A stretch of 64,000 nt of DNA from AC-37 sp036389835 (GTDB lineage Bacteria > Actinomycetota > Thermoleophilia > Solirubrobacterales > Thermoleophilaceae), in the NCBI GenBank assembly GCA_036389835.1, contig DASVWC010000014.1, forward strand, positions 1 through 64,000, in the 5' to 3' direction. Every line of letters starts with the position of its first letter. The first letter of the stretch is position 1. The position numbers and the translations under genes are program-made. This document shows positions 18,201-26,311 of the stretch, one piece after another. The notes under the pieces were generated by a model. It searched no databases. It had not been told where the DNA came from and worked only from the letters and a program-made list of their open reading frames with translations.

Positions 18201-18590
18201 CGGCAGCCCGGCGGCGGCGAGCGTCTCCGCATGGCTGCCGAACCAGCGCATCCGAGCCACCCGGCCGTCGCGGAAGGTCCAGATCTGCCCGTGCTCGCGG
18301 CGGACCTCGACGCCCACCGACCGGCCGCGGACGCGCAGCTCGCCGAGCGCCACGACGTCGTCGCCGGACTCGACGACGCGCTCGGGCTCGAAGCGCGACT
18401 CCTCCCACCCCTCGAAGATGCTGGCGATCGCGTTGTTGAAGCCCTCGACTCCGCCGCGGCTGCCCGGCTCCACGGCGTCCGGCGGGTTCACCCACTCGAC
18501 GTCCTCCGTCAGGAGCTCCGGCGCCACCCGCCGGTCCGTCTGCCACTGGCGGCGGATCCGCTCGAACAGGTCGGCGTTGCCCGTCGGCAT
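18183..18590 (-). CDS. SnoaL/NTF2-like protein
   Basis: 135 residues with the cone-shaped NTF2 fold pattern: N-A-D-L-F-E-R-I-R-R-Q-W at the start, V-E-W-V-N-P-P-D, G-G-V-E-G-F-N-N-A-I, and a final G-Q-I-W-T-F-R-D-G-R-V-A-R-M-R-W-F. The last motif is typical of SnoaL-like ester cyclases and small hydrolases, but the family is functionally diverse. It is five bases downstream of the metallo-beta-lactamase-fold gene on the same strand. Confidence 0.8.
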   Translation of the reverse strand: MPTGNADLFERIRRQWQTDRRVAPELLTEDVEWVNPPDAVEPGSRGGVEGFNNAIASIFEGWEESRFEPERVVESGDDVVALGELRVRGRSVGVEVRREHGQIWTFRDGRVARMRWFGSHAETLAAAGLPSREQT

Positions 18591-18595
18591 CCCGG

Positions 18596-20017
18596 TCAGG
18601 GGCGCCGCGACGGGCGGACCACGCGGATCACCGGCCTCGTCTTGGTGCAGCCGTCGTAGGTCCGCGTCGAGATCACGCGCGCGCCGCTCGTGTGCGTCGC
18701 GACGATCCGCACCTTCAGCCTGCCGGTCGCGGGCAACGAGGCGCTCAGCCTGCGCAGGTCGCGGCCGGTGCGGACGAGCGTGCGCGTGCCGTTCACGAAG
18801 AGCTCGGCCCTCGTGATGCGCGTGCCGGGCACGCGGTGGAGCTTGAACGTCGACTTCCGCGGCCGCGGGCAGCCGCACGTCCCGTCGGGGCGGCCCGGGT
18901 CGTCGCTCGTCCAGCGCGGATCGCTCACGTTGAAGGTCGCGAGGCCCGGCCGCAGGTAGTCGTAGGGGTCGCGCAGCCAGCGCAGCTCGGTCGCGGCGGA
19001 CAGGCCCTCGTGCCGGGCCATCTCGCGGTACATGTACTGCTCGAAGTCGTCCCCCGAGCCGTACTCGGCCACGAAGTCGTGGTGGGTCGGGTACATCACC
19101 TTCGGCCTGATCGCGTCGATGTAGTCGACCGGGTCGCGAACGCCGTTCGTGGGGTTGTTGAAGCCGAGCACGGCGTTGAACTGCACGTCGGTCGCCGGCA
19201 GCCTGCGCATGACGTCGAGGACGTTCGGCGCCCGCTCGCGCAGCGGGCCCGAGCTGTCGTTCCAGACGAGCGAGAAGCGGCCGATCCGGAACTGGTAGAG
19301 CAGGCTCGAGCCCTCGTCGCCCGCGGTGTTCGCGAGGCCGGGAACGGCCGACGGCCCCGGCGGGTGGACGAGGACCAGCGTGGGGTCGACCAGTGGCGGC
19401 GGCAGCAGCTGCGGGTCGCGATGCTCGGCGTCGGGCGGCTCGGCGGCGCTGTGCACGTGCTTGAACACCGACACGCACACGTCCTCGCCGAGCGGGCGCA
19501 GCTCGCGCACCTGCGCGCCCGGCGCCGACCCGCGGTCGACCGCCTCGATGCACCTGATCGGCAGCACGTGTCCGGCGAACGCCTCCGCCTGCGCCCGGGT
19601 CTGGTCGCAGTGCTCCGGGGTCCCGATCACCGTCGCCTTCGTGCGGGCCGCGATCTGGCCGGCGGTGGACGCGTGGTCGTAGTGGCCGTGCCCGATGAAG
19701 ATCGCCTCCGGCTGGAGCGCCACGAGCTCGTCGGTGGTGGTCGGCACGTAGTTCGGCCGGTCCTCGCCCTTGTGGATGTAGGTGTCGAGCAGCACCATGT
19801 GCCCGTCGATCGCGGCGGCGAAGCTCGCGACGCTGAACCAGGACAGGATCACGCGCCCGCGCGGCAGCGAGCCGTCGGCCGCCACGTTCTCAGCGCCGAG
19901 GAAGTGCTGGCGCGCCTTGATCGTCGCGTCGGGCAGCGCGGCGGACCGAGCCGCCCCGGCGGGGACCAGCAACGCTGCGGCGAGCGCCGCGGCCCCGATG
20001 CCCCTCCTGAGCCGCAT
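18596..20017 (-). CDS. Secreted metallo-beta-lactamase-fold protein with KLHRV C-terminal module (copy C)
   Basis: 473 residues with a signal peptide of about 25. The metal-binding motif G-H-G-H-Y-D-H-A-S follows the family pattern HxHxDH, with further histidines at H-V-H-S and T-H-H-D. An esterase or lactonase-like hydrolase acting outside the membrane is likely. The C-terminal 85 residues (T-F-K-L-H-R-V-P-G-T-R-I to C-T-K-T-R-P-V-I) are the same module as in the LVIVD-like proteins at 13092-14852 and 30517-32235, so the module is a mobile surface-display or binding domain. Substrate unknown. Confidence 0.82.
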   Translation of the reverse strand: MRLRRGIGAAALAAALLVPAGAARSAALPDATIKARQHFLGAENVAADGSLPRGRVILSWFSVASFAAAIDGHMVLLDTYIHKGEDRPNYVPTTTDELVALQPEAIFIGHGHYDHASTAGQIAARTKATVIGTPEHCDQTRAQAEAFAGHVLPIRCIEAVDRGSAPGAQVRELRPLGEDVCVSVFKHVHSAAEPPDAEHRDPQLLPPPLVDPTLVLVHPPGPSAVPGLANTAGDEGSSLLYQFRIGRFSLVWNDSSGPLRERAPNVLDVMRRLPATDVQFNAVLGFNNPTNGVRDPVDYIDAIRPKVMYPTHHDFVAEYGSGDDFEQYMYREMARHEGLSAATELRWLRDPYDYLRPGLATFNVSDPRWTSDDPGRPDGTCGCPRPRKSTFKLHRVPGTRITRAELFVNGTRTLVRTGRDLRRLSASLPATGRLKVRIVATHTSGARVISTRTYDGCTKTRPVIRVVRPSRRP

Positions 20018-20069
20018 GCCGGCAGGTTACCCGCGTCCGCCGGGCACCCGTCGGAATAGGCTCTGCGCG

Positions 20070-20810
20070 ATGCTCGGAGACGGGGGAATCGGCCGGATCG
20101 GCCTCGGGACCAACCGCCTGGCGAACACGCCCGCCAACGTCGCCTTCGTGCGCGAGGCGGTGGCCGCCGGCGCCGGACTGATCGACACGGCGCACATCTA
20201 CGCGGGCGGGGAGAGCGAGCAGGCGATCGGGGCGGCGTCGCTGCCGGAGGGCGCCCTCGTGGCGACCAAGGGCGGCTACCGGGACGGGCGCCCCGAGCTG
20301 ATCCGCGCGCAGATCGAGGAGAGCCTGCGCCGGCTGCGCACCGACGCGATCGACCTCTACTACCTGCACACCGTCGATCCGAAGGTGCCGCTCGAGGAGA
20401 GCCTCGGGGCCATCCGCGAGTACAGGGACCGGGGCGCGATCCGCGCGGTCGGCGTCTCGAACGTGTCCGTGGACGAGATCGAGCGGGCGCGCGCGGTCGT
20501 GCCGATCGCGGCCGTCCAGAACCACTACAACCTCGCCGAGCGCACGCACGAGGAGGCGGTCGACCACTGCGCGGCCGGCGGCATCGCGTTCGTCCCCTAC
20601 TTCCCGCTGGGCGACGACGGGGGAGCCGCGGCGGCGCGGATCGCGGCGCGCCACGACGCGACGCCCGCTCAGATCGCGCTCGCGTGGCTGCTGCGGCGCT
20701 CGCCGGCGATGCTCCCGATCCCGGGGACGCTGTCGCTCGAGCACCTGAGGGAGAACCTGGCGGCGGTCGAGATCGAGCTGAGCGACGAGGAGTTCGAGGC
20801 GCTGCGCTGA
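20070..20810 (+). CDS. Aldo/keto reductase, short form
   Basis: 246 residues. The catalytic tetrad can be placed: Asp in L-I-D-T-A, Tyr in H-I-Y-A-G, Lys in V-A-T-K-G-G and His in Y-Y-L-H-T-V-D. The C half has Q-N-H-Y-N and an NADPH-contact region P-I-P-G-T. It is shorter than the typical 280-330 residues because loops are trimmed. The start ATG 20070 lies 52 bases from the divergent metallo-beta-lactamase-fold gene. Confidence 0.85.
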   Translation: MLGDGGIGRIGLGTNRLANTPANVAFVREAVAAGAGLIDTAHIYAGGESEQAIGAASLPEGALVATKGGYRDGRPELIRAQIEESLRRLRTDAIDLYYLHTVDPKVPLEESLGAIREYRDRGAIRAVGVSNVSVDEIERARAVVPIAAVQNHYNLAERTHEEAVDHCAAGGIAFVPYFPLGDDGGAAAARIAARHDATPAQIALAWLLRRSPAMLPIPGTLSLEHLRENLAAVEIELSDEEFEALR

Positions 20811-20814
20811 GCGC

Positions 20815-21636
20815 TCAGCCGACGCAGGCGCCGACGAACCGCGCGGTCTCCGCCAGGACCTCGCCGCGGTTGGTCTCGTTGAAGATCTCGTGCCGGGCGC
20901 CCGGGTAGAAGCGCTGCGTCACGTCCGCGTTGGGCAGCCCCTCCATCAGGCGGCGGCTGCCGGCGAGCGGCACCAGCTCGTCCGCCTCGCCGTGCATCCA
21001 GAGCACCGGCCCGCGCACCCGCGGGGCGTCGAGCGCCGTCTCGAGCAGCGCGACGGCCATCGCCGCGAGCATCGGGCGCCTGAACCCGCCGTGGTAGACG
21101 AGTGGATCGTCCATGAAGGCGCGCTGGATGGCCTCGTCGCGCGACAGCACCGCGGGGTCGATGGGCATCTCGGGCAGCGGGTCCATGGCCAGCAGGGCCC
21201 CCGTCCCGGGGTTGCCGACGAGTGGCGCCGACAGCACGAGGCCGGCGAGGCCGTCGTCGTGACGCTGCACGTACCTGGTCGCGATCAGCCCGCCCATCGA
21301 GTGGGCCACGACGACCAGCGGGAGTCCCGGGTTCTCGGCGCCCGCCATCTCGACCAGGCGATGGAGGTCGTCGGCCACGAGGTCGAAGTCGGCGATCAGC
21401 CCGCGCTCACCGTCGGATCGCCCGTGCCCGAGGTGGTCCAGCCCGTAGACGGCCGCTCCACGATCGCCGAGCGCCGCGGCGACGTGCTCGTAACGACCGA
21501 CGTGCTCGGCGTAGCCGTGTGAGAGCACGACCACGTGGCTCGGGTCCTCGCGCGGCCACCTGCGGACGTACAGGGAGCCGGCGTGGCCGTCGATGGTGCT
21601 CTCCGTCGCCGCTTCCCCGATCGCGCGCGTCTCCAC
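20815..21636 (-). CDS. Monoacylglycerol-lipase-like alpha/beta hydrolase
   Basis: 273 residues from GTG 21636. The family features are the oxyanion L-S-H-G-Y-A-E-H, nucleophile Ser in A-H-S-M-G-G, Asp in H-G-E-A-D-E-L-V and His in G-A-R-H-E-I-F-N-E. This order matches bacterial monoacylglycerol lipases and lysophospholipases, which cleave acyl esters. A longer start at 21675 would overlap the membrane-protein gene upstream, so I take the shorter one. It probably follows that gene in one transcript. Confidence 0.85.
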   Translation of the reverse strand: METRAIGEAATESTIDGHAGSLYVRRWPREDPSHVVVLSHGYAEHVGRYEHVAAALGDRGAAVYGLDHLGHGRSDGERGLIADFDLVADDLHRLVEMAGAENPGLPLVVVAHSMGGLIATRYVQRHDDGLAGLVLSAPLVGNPGTGALLAMDPLPEMPIDPAVLSRDEAIQRAFMDDPLVYHGGFRRPMLAAMAVALLETALDAPRVRGPVLWMHGEADELVPLAGSRRLMEGLPNADVTQRFYPGARHEIFNETNRGEVLAETARFVGACVG

Positions 21637-21656
21637 GCCGCCAAGGGTAGCCCGGA

Positions 21657-22052
21657 TCAGAGCGCGCCCCACCACGCCAGCGCCGCGGCGGAGCTGAGCA
21701 CGATCGCGGCGGGGTGGCGGAGCAGGGTCCGCGGGGACCTGGAGGCCGCGATCGCGATCGCGGCGAAGCCGGTCGCCGCCCCGGCCGCGACCAGCGCGAT
21801 CCCCCGCGCCGCGTCGCCGTCCAGGATCGAGCCCGAGAGGATCAGCGCGACCGCGACGGTGAGGAACGCGACCGTCGTCATGTGCCAGGTCGCGTGGATC
21901 ATCGTCATGGTCATCCGCGGGCCGCCGAAGCGGCTCGGCGGGAGCGCGCTCGGCGACAGCTTCCTCACGACGAGGACCTCACCGCCCGCTCCGTGGACCG
22001 CGGCGGCGAAGAGCGCGAGGGAGCCGGCCACGATCAGCGGAGCCTCGTTCAC
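21657..22052 (-). CDS. Small membrane protein with four predicted helices
   Basis: 131 residues from GTG 22052, with hydrophobic helices at about 5-20, 58-74, 82-103 and 113-130. The first loop carries G-A-G-G-E-V-L-V-V-R-K-L. I do not recognise a characterised family. A -10-like TATAGT at 22065-22060 lies only eight bases before the start, so the transcript may be nearly leaderless. It diverges from a TetR regulator and a palindromic operator separates the two, so it is a likely target of that regulator. Confidence 0.7.
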   Translation of the reverse strand: MNEAPLIVAGSLALFAAAVHGAGGEVLVVRKLSPSALPPSRFGGPRMTMTMIHATWHMTTVAFLTVAVALILSGSILDGDAARGIALVAAGAATGFAAIAIAASRSPRTLLRHPAAIVLSSAAALAWWGAL

Positions 22053-22059
22053 GTGAGGA

Positions 22060-22083
22060 ACTATACATACATGCATGTATGCT
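22060..22083. promoter_or_regulatory. Divergent promoter with 16-bp perfect palindrome, likely TetR operator
   Basis: CATACATGCATGTATG at 22066-22081 is a perfect palindrome between two divergent genes. A minus-strand -10-like TATAGT (22065-22060) and a plus-strand -10-like TATGCT (22078-22083) flank or overlap it. Binding by the adjacent TetR protein would block both promoters, the standard arrangement. Confidence 0.8.
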
Positions 22084-22091
22084 TGTAGCCG

Positions 22092-22727
22092 ATGGCGCGC
22101 TCCACCGCATCGATGCCGGCCGCTCCTCCGCGACCCACGCAGGCCGAGCGCCGGGCGCGCTCGCGTGGCGCGCTGCTCGAGTCGGCGGCCCGCGGCCTGT
22201 CTCGCTACGGCTACGGCAACCTCGTGCTCGAGGAGGTTGCGCGCGAGGCGGGCTACACGCGCGGCGCGCTCTATCACCAGTTCCAGGACAAGGAGGAGCT
22301 CGCCCTGGCGGTGATCGGCTGGGTGAACGAGAACTGGGGGCGCGAGGTCGGCCGGCCGGCGGCGGAGGAGCCCGAGCCGGTGGCCGAGCTGCTCGCGCTC
22401 GCGCGCGCTCACGCCGTCTTCTGCCGGCGCGACATCGCTCGCGTCGTGATGGCGCTGCGGGTCGAGTTCAGCGGGCGGGACCACCCGGTGGGGCGGGAGA
22501 TCGAGCGGATCTCCGAGACCGGGCTCAAGCGGGTCGCGCGCCTCGTGGCCGCGGGGCGCCGGGCCGGCTCGATCCCGCCGGGCGCGCCGCCGAGGGCGAC
22601 GGCGCTGGCGTTCATGGGGGCGCTCGAGGGCGCGGTCATCGCGCTCGCCGGACAGGCGCCGCACGACGAGGAGCTGGCCGCGCGCGCCGCGGCGGGCGTG
22701 CTCGGACTGGCGCCGGGCGCCGCCTGA
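22092..22727 (+). CDS. TetR-family transcriptional regulator
   Basis: 211 residues. The N-terminal DNA-binding domain reads R-R-A-R-S-R-G-A-L-L-E-S-A-A then L-E-E-V-A-R-E-A-G-Y-T-R-G-A-L-Y-H-Q-F-Q-D-K-E-E-L, the TetR signature. The C-terminal ligand domain is helical and unspecific. It very probably binds the palindrome 11 bases upstream, repressing itself and the divergent membrane-protein/lipase genes. Confidence 0.9.
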   Translation: MARSTASMPAAPPRPTQAERRARSRGALLESAARGLSRYGYGNLVLEEVAREAGYTRGALYHQFQDKEELALAVIGWVNENWGREVGRPAAEEPEPVAELLALARAHAVFCRRDIARVVMALRVEFSGRDHPVGREIERISETGLKRVARLVAAGRRAGSIPPGAPPRATALAFMGALEGAVIALAGQAPHDEELAARAAAGVLGLAPGAA

Positions 22728-22739
22728 GATCATTCCGGC

Positions 22740-23075
22740 ATGGCATACGACGAGGACCTCGCCCACCGCATCCGCGAGCTGGTCGGCGGCGAGCCCGGCC
22801 TGACCGAGCAGCGCATGTTCGGCGGGCTCGCGTTCCTGATCGGAGGGAACATGGCGGTCGCGGCGAGCGGCCAGGGCGGGCTGATCGTGCGCGTGGCGCC
22901 CGAGGAGACCGAGACGCTGCTGGCCGAGCCGCACGCGCAGCCGTTCGAGATGCGCGGGCGCCAGATGAGCGGCTGGCTGCGCGTGGACGCCGAGGGCGTG
23001 CGCACCAAGCGCGGGCTCGAGCCGTGGGTACGGCGCGGCGTCGCTACCGCGCGCTCGCTCCCCGCGAAGCGCTAG
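22740..23075 (+). CDS. TfoX N-terminal-domain protein
   Basis: 111 residues with Y-D-E-D-L-A-H-R-I-R-E-L, K/R-M-F-G-G-L-A-F-L-I-G-G-N-M and R-T-K-R-G-L-E-P-W-V, typical of the TfoX N-terminal domain family found widely in actinobacteria. Despite the name, stand-alone members are not known competence regulators. It follows the TetR gene by 12 bases and is probably co-transcribed. Confidence 0.85.
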   Translation: MAYDEDLAHRIRELVGGEPGLTEQRMFGGLAFLIGGNMAVAASGQGGLIVRVAPEETETLLAEPHAQPFEMRGRQMSGWLRVDAEGVRTKRGLEPWVRRGVATARSLPAKR

Positions 23076-23116
23076 CGCGGCCGTACCCGTCGCGTAGCGA
23101 TCGGCGCGAATCCTCT

Positions 23117-23167
23117 CGAGGTGGGCTCTCCAAGGGCCGCATATCGACCGTTGGAGAGCCCACCTCG
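23117..23167. repeat. Palindromic element, copy 2, between convergent genes
   Basis: A perfect 17-bp inverted repeat, CGAGGTGGGCTCTCCAA (23117-23133) and its complement (23151-23167), flanks a 17-nt core. It lies between two convergent genes, so it can act as a bidirectional terminator. The outer arms match copy 1 at 2527-2575, and the core is similar to the reverse complement of copy 1's core. Confidence 0.85.
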
Positions 23168-23182
23168 TCGTGACGCGGGCCG

Positions 23183-24670
23183 TCAGGGGTCGTCGGGCGG
23201 CTCGATCTCCCGCTTGAGGATCTTGCCCGTCGGCCCCTTCGGCAGCTCGTCCACCAGCCAGATCGCGCGCGGGTACTTGTAGGCCGCCACGCGCTCCTTC
23301 ACGTACGCGCGGAGATCGTCCGGCGAGACGTCCTCGCCGTCGCGGAGCGCCACGGCGGCGCCGACCTCCTCGCCGAGGTCGTCGTGTGGAACGCCCACGA
23401 CGGCCGCCTCGCGCACGGCGGGATGGGAGTAGATGACCTCCTCGATCTCGCGCGGGTAGACGTTGTAGCCGCCGCGGATGATGAGCTCCTTCTTGCGGTC
23501 GACGATGAAGAAGTAGCCGTCCTCGTCGACCTTCGCGATGTCGCCGGTGTGGAACCAGCCGCCGGCCATGGTCTCCTCGGTGGCGTCGGGCTTGTTCCAG
23601 TACTCGCGCATGACGAACGGGCCGCGCATCACGATCTCGCCCGGCTCGCCCTGCGGGAGATCGTTGCCGTCGTCGTCGACGACCTTCATCTCGGTCCCGC
23701 CGACGGGAACTCCGATCGAGCCCGGCTTGCGCCTGTCCGGCTGGTTGAACGACCCCATGCCGGTGGTCTCGGACAGGCCGTACCCCTCGAGGATCATCGT
23801 CCCGAACGCCTCCTCGAAGCCGCGCAGGACCTCGACCGGGATCGCCGCGCCGCCCGAGACGCAGAACTCGAGCGAGCCGGTGTCGGCCTGCTCGCGCGCG
23901 GGGTCGTTCAGCAGCGCCGAGAACATCGTGGGGACGCCCGCGAACACGGTCGCCCGGTCGCGCTCGATCACCTCGAGCACCTTGTCCGGCGCGAAGCGCG
24001 GCACCAGCGTCAGCGTCGCGCCGTGGACCAGGCACACGTTCATCACGCTGTTCATCCCGAACACGTGGAAGAGCGGGAGCGTCGCCACGCCCACGTCGCC
24101 GGTGTCGATGTCCACGAGCTCGCGCGCGGTCGACGCGCCCGCCGCCAGGTTCGCGTGCGTCAGCGTCGCCCCCTTGGGCGCGCCGGTCGTGCCCGACGTG
24201 TAGATGATCACGGCCGGGTCGTCGTCCGCGCGGTCGGTCGCCTCGTCGACGGGCTCCGCCCCGCCGAGCTCCTGCTCGAACTCGCCGGGCTCGATGAGGA
24301 CGCATTCGGCGCCCGCCTCCCCGGCGCCGCTCTCCGCCGCCTCGGCGAAGTCCGGCCACGAGAGCAGCAGCCGCGCGCCGGAGTCCTTCAGGTAGTAGGC
24401 CACCTCGCGGCCCTTCAGCAGCGGGTTCATCGGCACGAGCACCGCCCCGATCCGCAGGGCGCCGTAGTAGAGCACCGGGAAGTACGGGACGTTGGGAAGC
24501 TGGATCGCGACCGCGTCGCCCTCGCCGATCCCCTTCGAGCGCAGGAGGCCCGCCGCGCGCGCGACTCCCGCGTCGAGCGCCGCGTACGTCAGCAGGACGT
24601 CGTCGAGCTTGACCGCGTCGCGGTCCGCGTGGTCCTTCGCGGCCTTGGAGAACGCCTCGGCGAAGTTCAT
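23183..24670 (-). CDS. Long-chain acyl-CoA synthetase-like AMP-binding protein
   Basis: 495 residues of the ANL superfamily. Core motif A3 is Y-T-S-G-T-T-G-A-P-K-G; G-Y-G-L-S-E-T and the hinge D-R-K-K-E-L-I-I-R-G-G-Y-N-V-Y-P are intact. The C-terminal P-T-G-K-I-L-K-R-E supplies the catalytic lysine. It should activate a carboxylic acid as acyl-adenylate and transfer it to CoA. Acyl chain length cannot be read. It is monocistronic, with no partner on either side. Confidence 0.87.
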   Translation of the reverse strand: MNFAEAFSKAAKDHADRDAVKLDDVLLTYAALDAGVARAAGLLRSKGIGEGDAVAIQLPNVPYFPVLYYGALRIGAVLVPMNPLLKGREVAYYLKDSGARLLLSWPDFAEAAESGAGEAGAECVLIEPGEFEQELGGAEPVDEATDRADDDPAVIIYTSGTTGAPKGATLTHANLAAGASTARELVDIDTGDVGVATLPLFHVFGMNSVMNVCLVHGATLTLVPRFAPDKVLEVIERDRATVFAGVPTMFSALLNDPAREQADTGSLEFCVSGGAAIPVEVLRGFEEAFGTMILEGYGLSETTGMGSFNQPDRRKPGSIGVPVGGTEMKVVDDDGNDLPQGEPGEIVMRGPFVMREYWNKPDATEETMAGGWFHTGDIAKVDEDGYFFIVDRKKELIIRGGYNVYPREIEEVIYSHPAVREAAVVGVPHDDLGEEVGAAVALRDGEDVSPDDLRAYVKERVAAYKYPRAIWLVDELPKGPTGKILKREIEPPDDP

Positions 24671-24740
24671 GGCGCTGCCCGCACATTCTCACAGAGCGCG
24701 CGAGCGATGAGTTTTCGGCCTTGTGCGAGTCTCAGGGGAC

Positions 24741-25559
24741 ATGACCCTCTCGACCCAGGACCAGAACGGCCGCCCGCCCGCGGTGGAGGCGCGCGGCCTG
24801 GTCAAGCACTACGGCGACGTCGAGGCCGTCCGCGGAGTCGACCTGCGCGTCCCCACCGGGCAGGTGTTCGGCTTCCTCGGCCCCAACGGCGCCGGCAAGT
24901 CCACCACCGTCCGGATGCTCACCACCCTCCTGACGATCACCTCCGGCGAGGCCCGCGTGTGCGGGATCGACGTGCGGCGCGAGCCGGACGCGGTGCGGCG
25001 GCGCATCGGCGTGGCCCTCCAGGAGGCGGGCCTCGACCCGCGCCAGACCGGCCGCGAGCTGCTGGCGCTCCAGGGCCGCCTCTTCGGGATGAGCTCGCCC
25101 GACGCGGCCGAGCGCGCGCAGCACCTGCTCGCGCTGGTGGAGCTCGAGGACGCCGCCGACCGCCGCATCAAGGGCTACTCGGGCGGCATGAAGCGCCGGC
25201 TCGACCTGGCGTCGGCGCTCGTGAACGAGCCCGATGTCCTCTTCCTCGACGAGCCGACCACCGGGCTCGACCCCGCGAGCCGCGTCACCGTCTGGGACGA
25301 GGTGCGCCGCATCAAAGGCCGCGGCACGACGGTCTTCCTCACCACCCAGTACCTCGAGGAGGCCGACCAGCTCTGCGACATGCTGGCGATCATCGACGGC
25401 GGCCGGATCGTCCGCGAGGGCACGCCCGCCGAGCTGAAGTCCGACCTGCGCTCGCGCTGGGACCGCGACGGCGAGCCCACCCTCGACGACGTGTTCCTCG
25501 ACGCCACCGGCCGCACGCGCGACCGCGCCGCCGGCGAGGTCCAGGAGGTGTCGGCGTGA
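24741..25559 (+). CDS. DrrA-like ABC transporter ATPase
   Basis: 272 residues, ATG preceded by CAGGGGAC. Walker A G-P-N-G-A-G-K-S-T (47-55), signature Y-S-G-G-M-K-R-R-L (146-154), Walker B V-L-F-L-D-E-P-T and switch His replaced by Gln in T-T-Q-Y-L are all visible; the last is a common DrrA feature. The C-terminal extension is typical of drug-export ATPases of the daunorubicin type. Its stop overlaps the permease start by four bases. Confidence 0.9.
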   Translation: MTLSTQDQNGRPPAVEARGLVKHYGDVEAVRGVDLRVPTGQVFGFLGPNGAGKSTTVRMLTTLLTITSGEARVCGIDVRREPDAVRRRIGVALQEAGLDPRQTGRELLALQGRLFGMSSPDAAERAQHLLALVELEDAADRRIKGYSGGMKRRLDLASALVNEPDVLFLDEPTTGLDPASRVTVWDEVRRIKGRGTTVFLTTQYLEEADQLCDMLAIIDGGRIVREGTPAELKSDLRSRWDRDGEPTLDDVFLDATGRTRDRAAGEVQEVSA

Positions 25560-26311
25560 GCGCGGCCGTCGCACTCGGGCGGCGCTCGCTGCGGGAGGTC
25601 GTGCGCTCCCCCGACGCGATCGCCCCGACGCTGTTCATCCCGATCTTCTTCCTGGTCGTCAACACCGGCCAGGCCGCGAAGATCTTCCCGTCGGACTCGA
25701 CGGGGTTCCTCAAGGGCCAGGGCTACGGCGCCTTCCAGCTCCCGACCACGCTGCTGCTGGCGGCCTCGTTCGGAGCCGCGGCCCTGTTCCTCGTCGAGGA
25801 GATCGAGGAGGGCTACTTCGACAAGCTGCGCGCCACGCCGATCCCGCGCTCGGCGATCGTGCTCGGCCGCCTGATCGCGGAGGCCGCGAAGTGCGTGCTG
25901 ATCGCCGCCGCGATCGTGCTCCTCGCGCTGCCGTTCGGAATCTCGATCGCGAGCGGCGTGCCCGGGTTCCTGCTGCTGATCGCGCTCACGGCCGGCTGGG
26001 GCGTCGTGTACTCCGGCTTCATGCAGCTGATCGCGATGGCCACGCGCAGCGCGGCCGCCACGCAGTCGGGCGGGTTGGTGTTCTTCCCGCTGCTGTTCCT
26101 CACGCCCAACTTCGTGCCGCGCGACCTGCTCACGCGGCCGATGGAGGTCGCGGCGACCGTGAACCCGGTGACCTACCTGATGGAGGCGCTGCGGTCGCTG
26201 ATCCTCGACGACCTCGATTGGGCGCACATCTGGCCGGGCTTCGCCGTGCTCGCGGGGCTCGGGGTGGTAATGCTGTGGCTCAACGTGCGGATGATCGCCC
26301 GCTATGACTGA
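25556..26311 (+). CDS. DrrB-like ABC-2 permease
   Basis: 251 residues from a GTG overlapping the ATPase stop. Six membrane helices and the ABC-2 family motif N-P-V-T-Y-L-M-E-A-L-R match drug or glycolipid export permeases. With the ATPase it should form a homodimeric exporter; the cargo is unknown. The last bases overlap the start of the PEP-mutase-family gene, suggesting one operon to 29.5 kb. Confidence 0.9.
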   Translation: MSAAVALGRRSLREVVRSPDAIAPTLFIPIFFLVVNTGQAAKIFPSDSTGFLKGQGYGAFQLPTTLLLAASFGAAALFLVEEIEEGYFDKLRATPIPRSAIVLGRLIAEAAKCVLIAAAIVLLALPFGISIASGVPGFLLLIALTAGWGVVYSGFMQLIAMATRSAAATQSGGLVFFPLLFLTPNFVPRDLLTRPMEVAATVNPVTYLMEALRSLILDDLDWAHIWPGFAVLAGLGVVMLWLNVRMIARYD

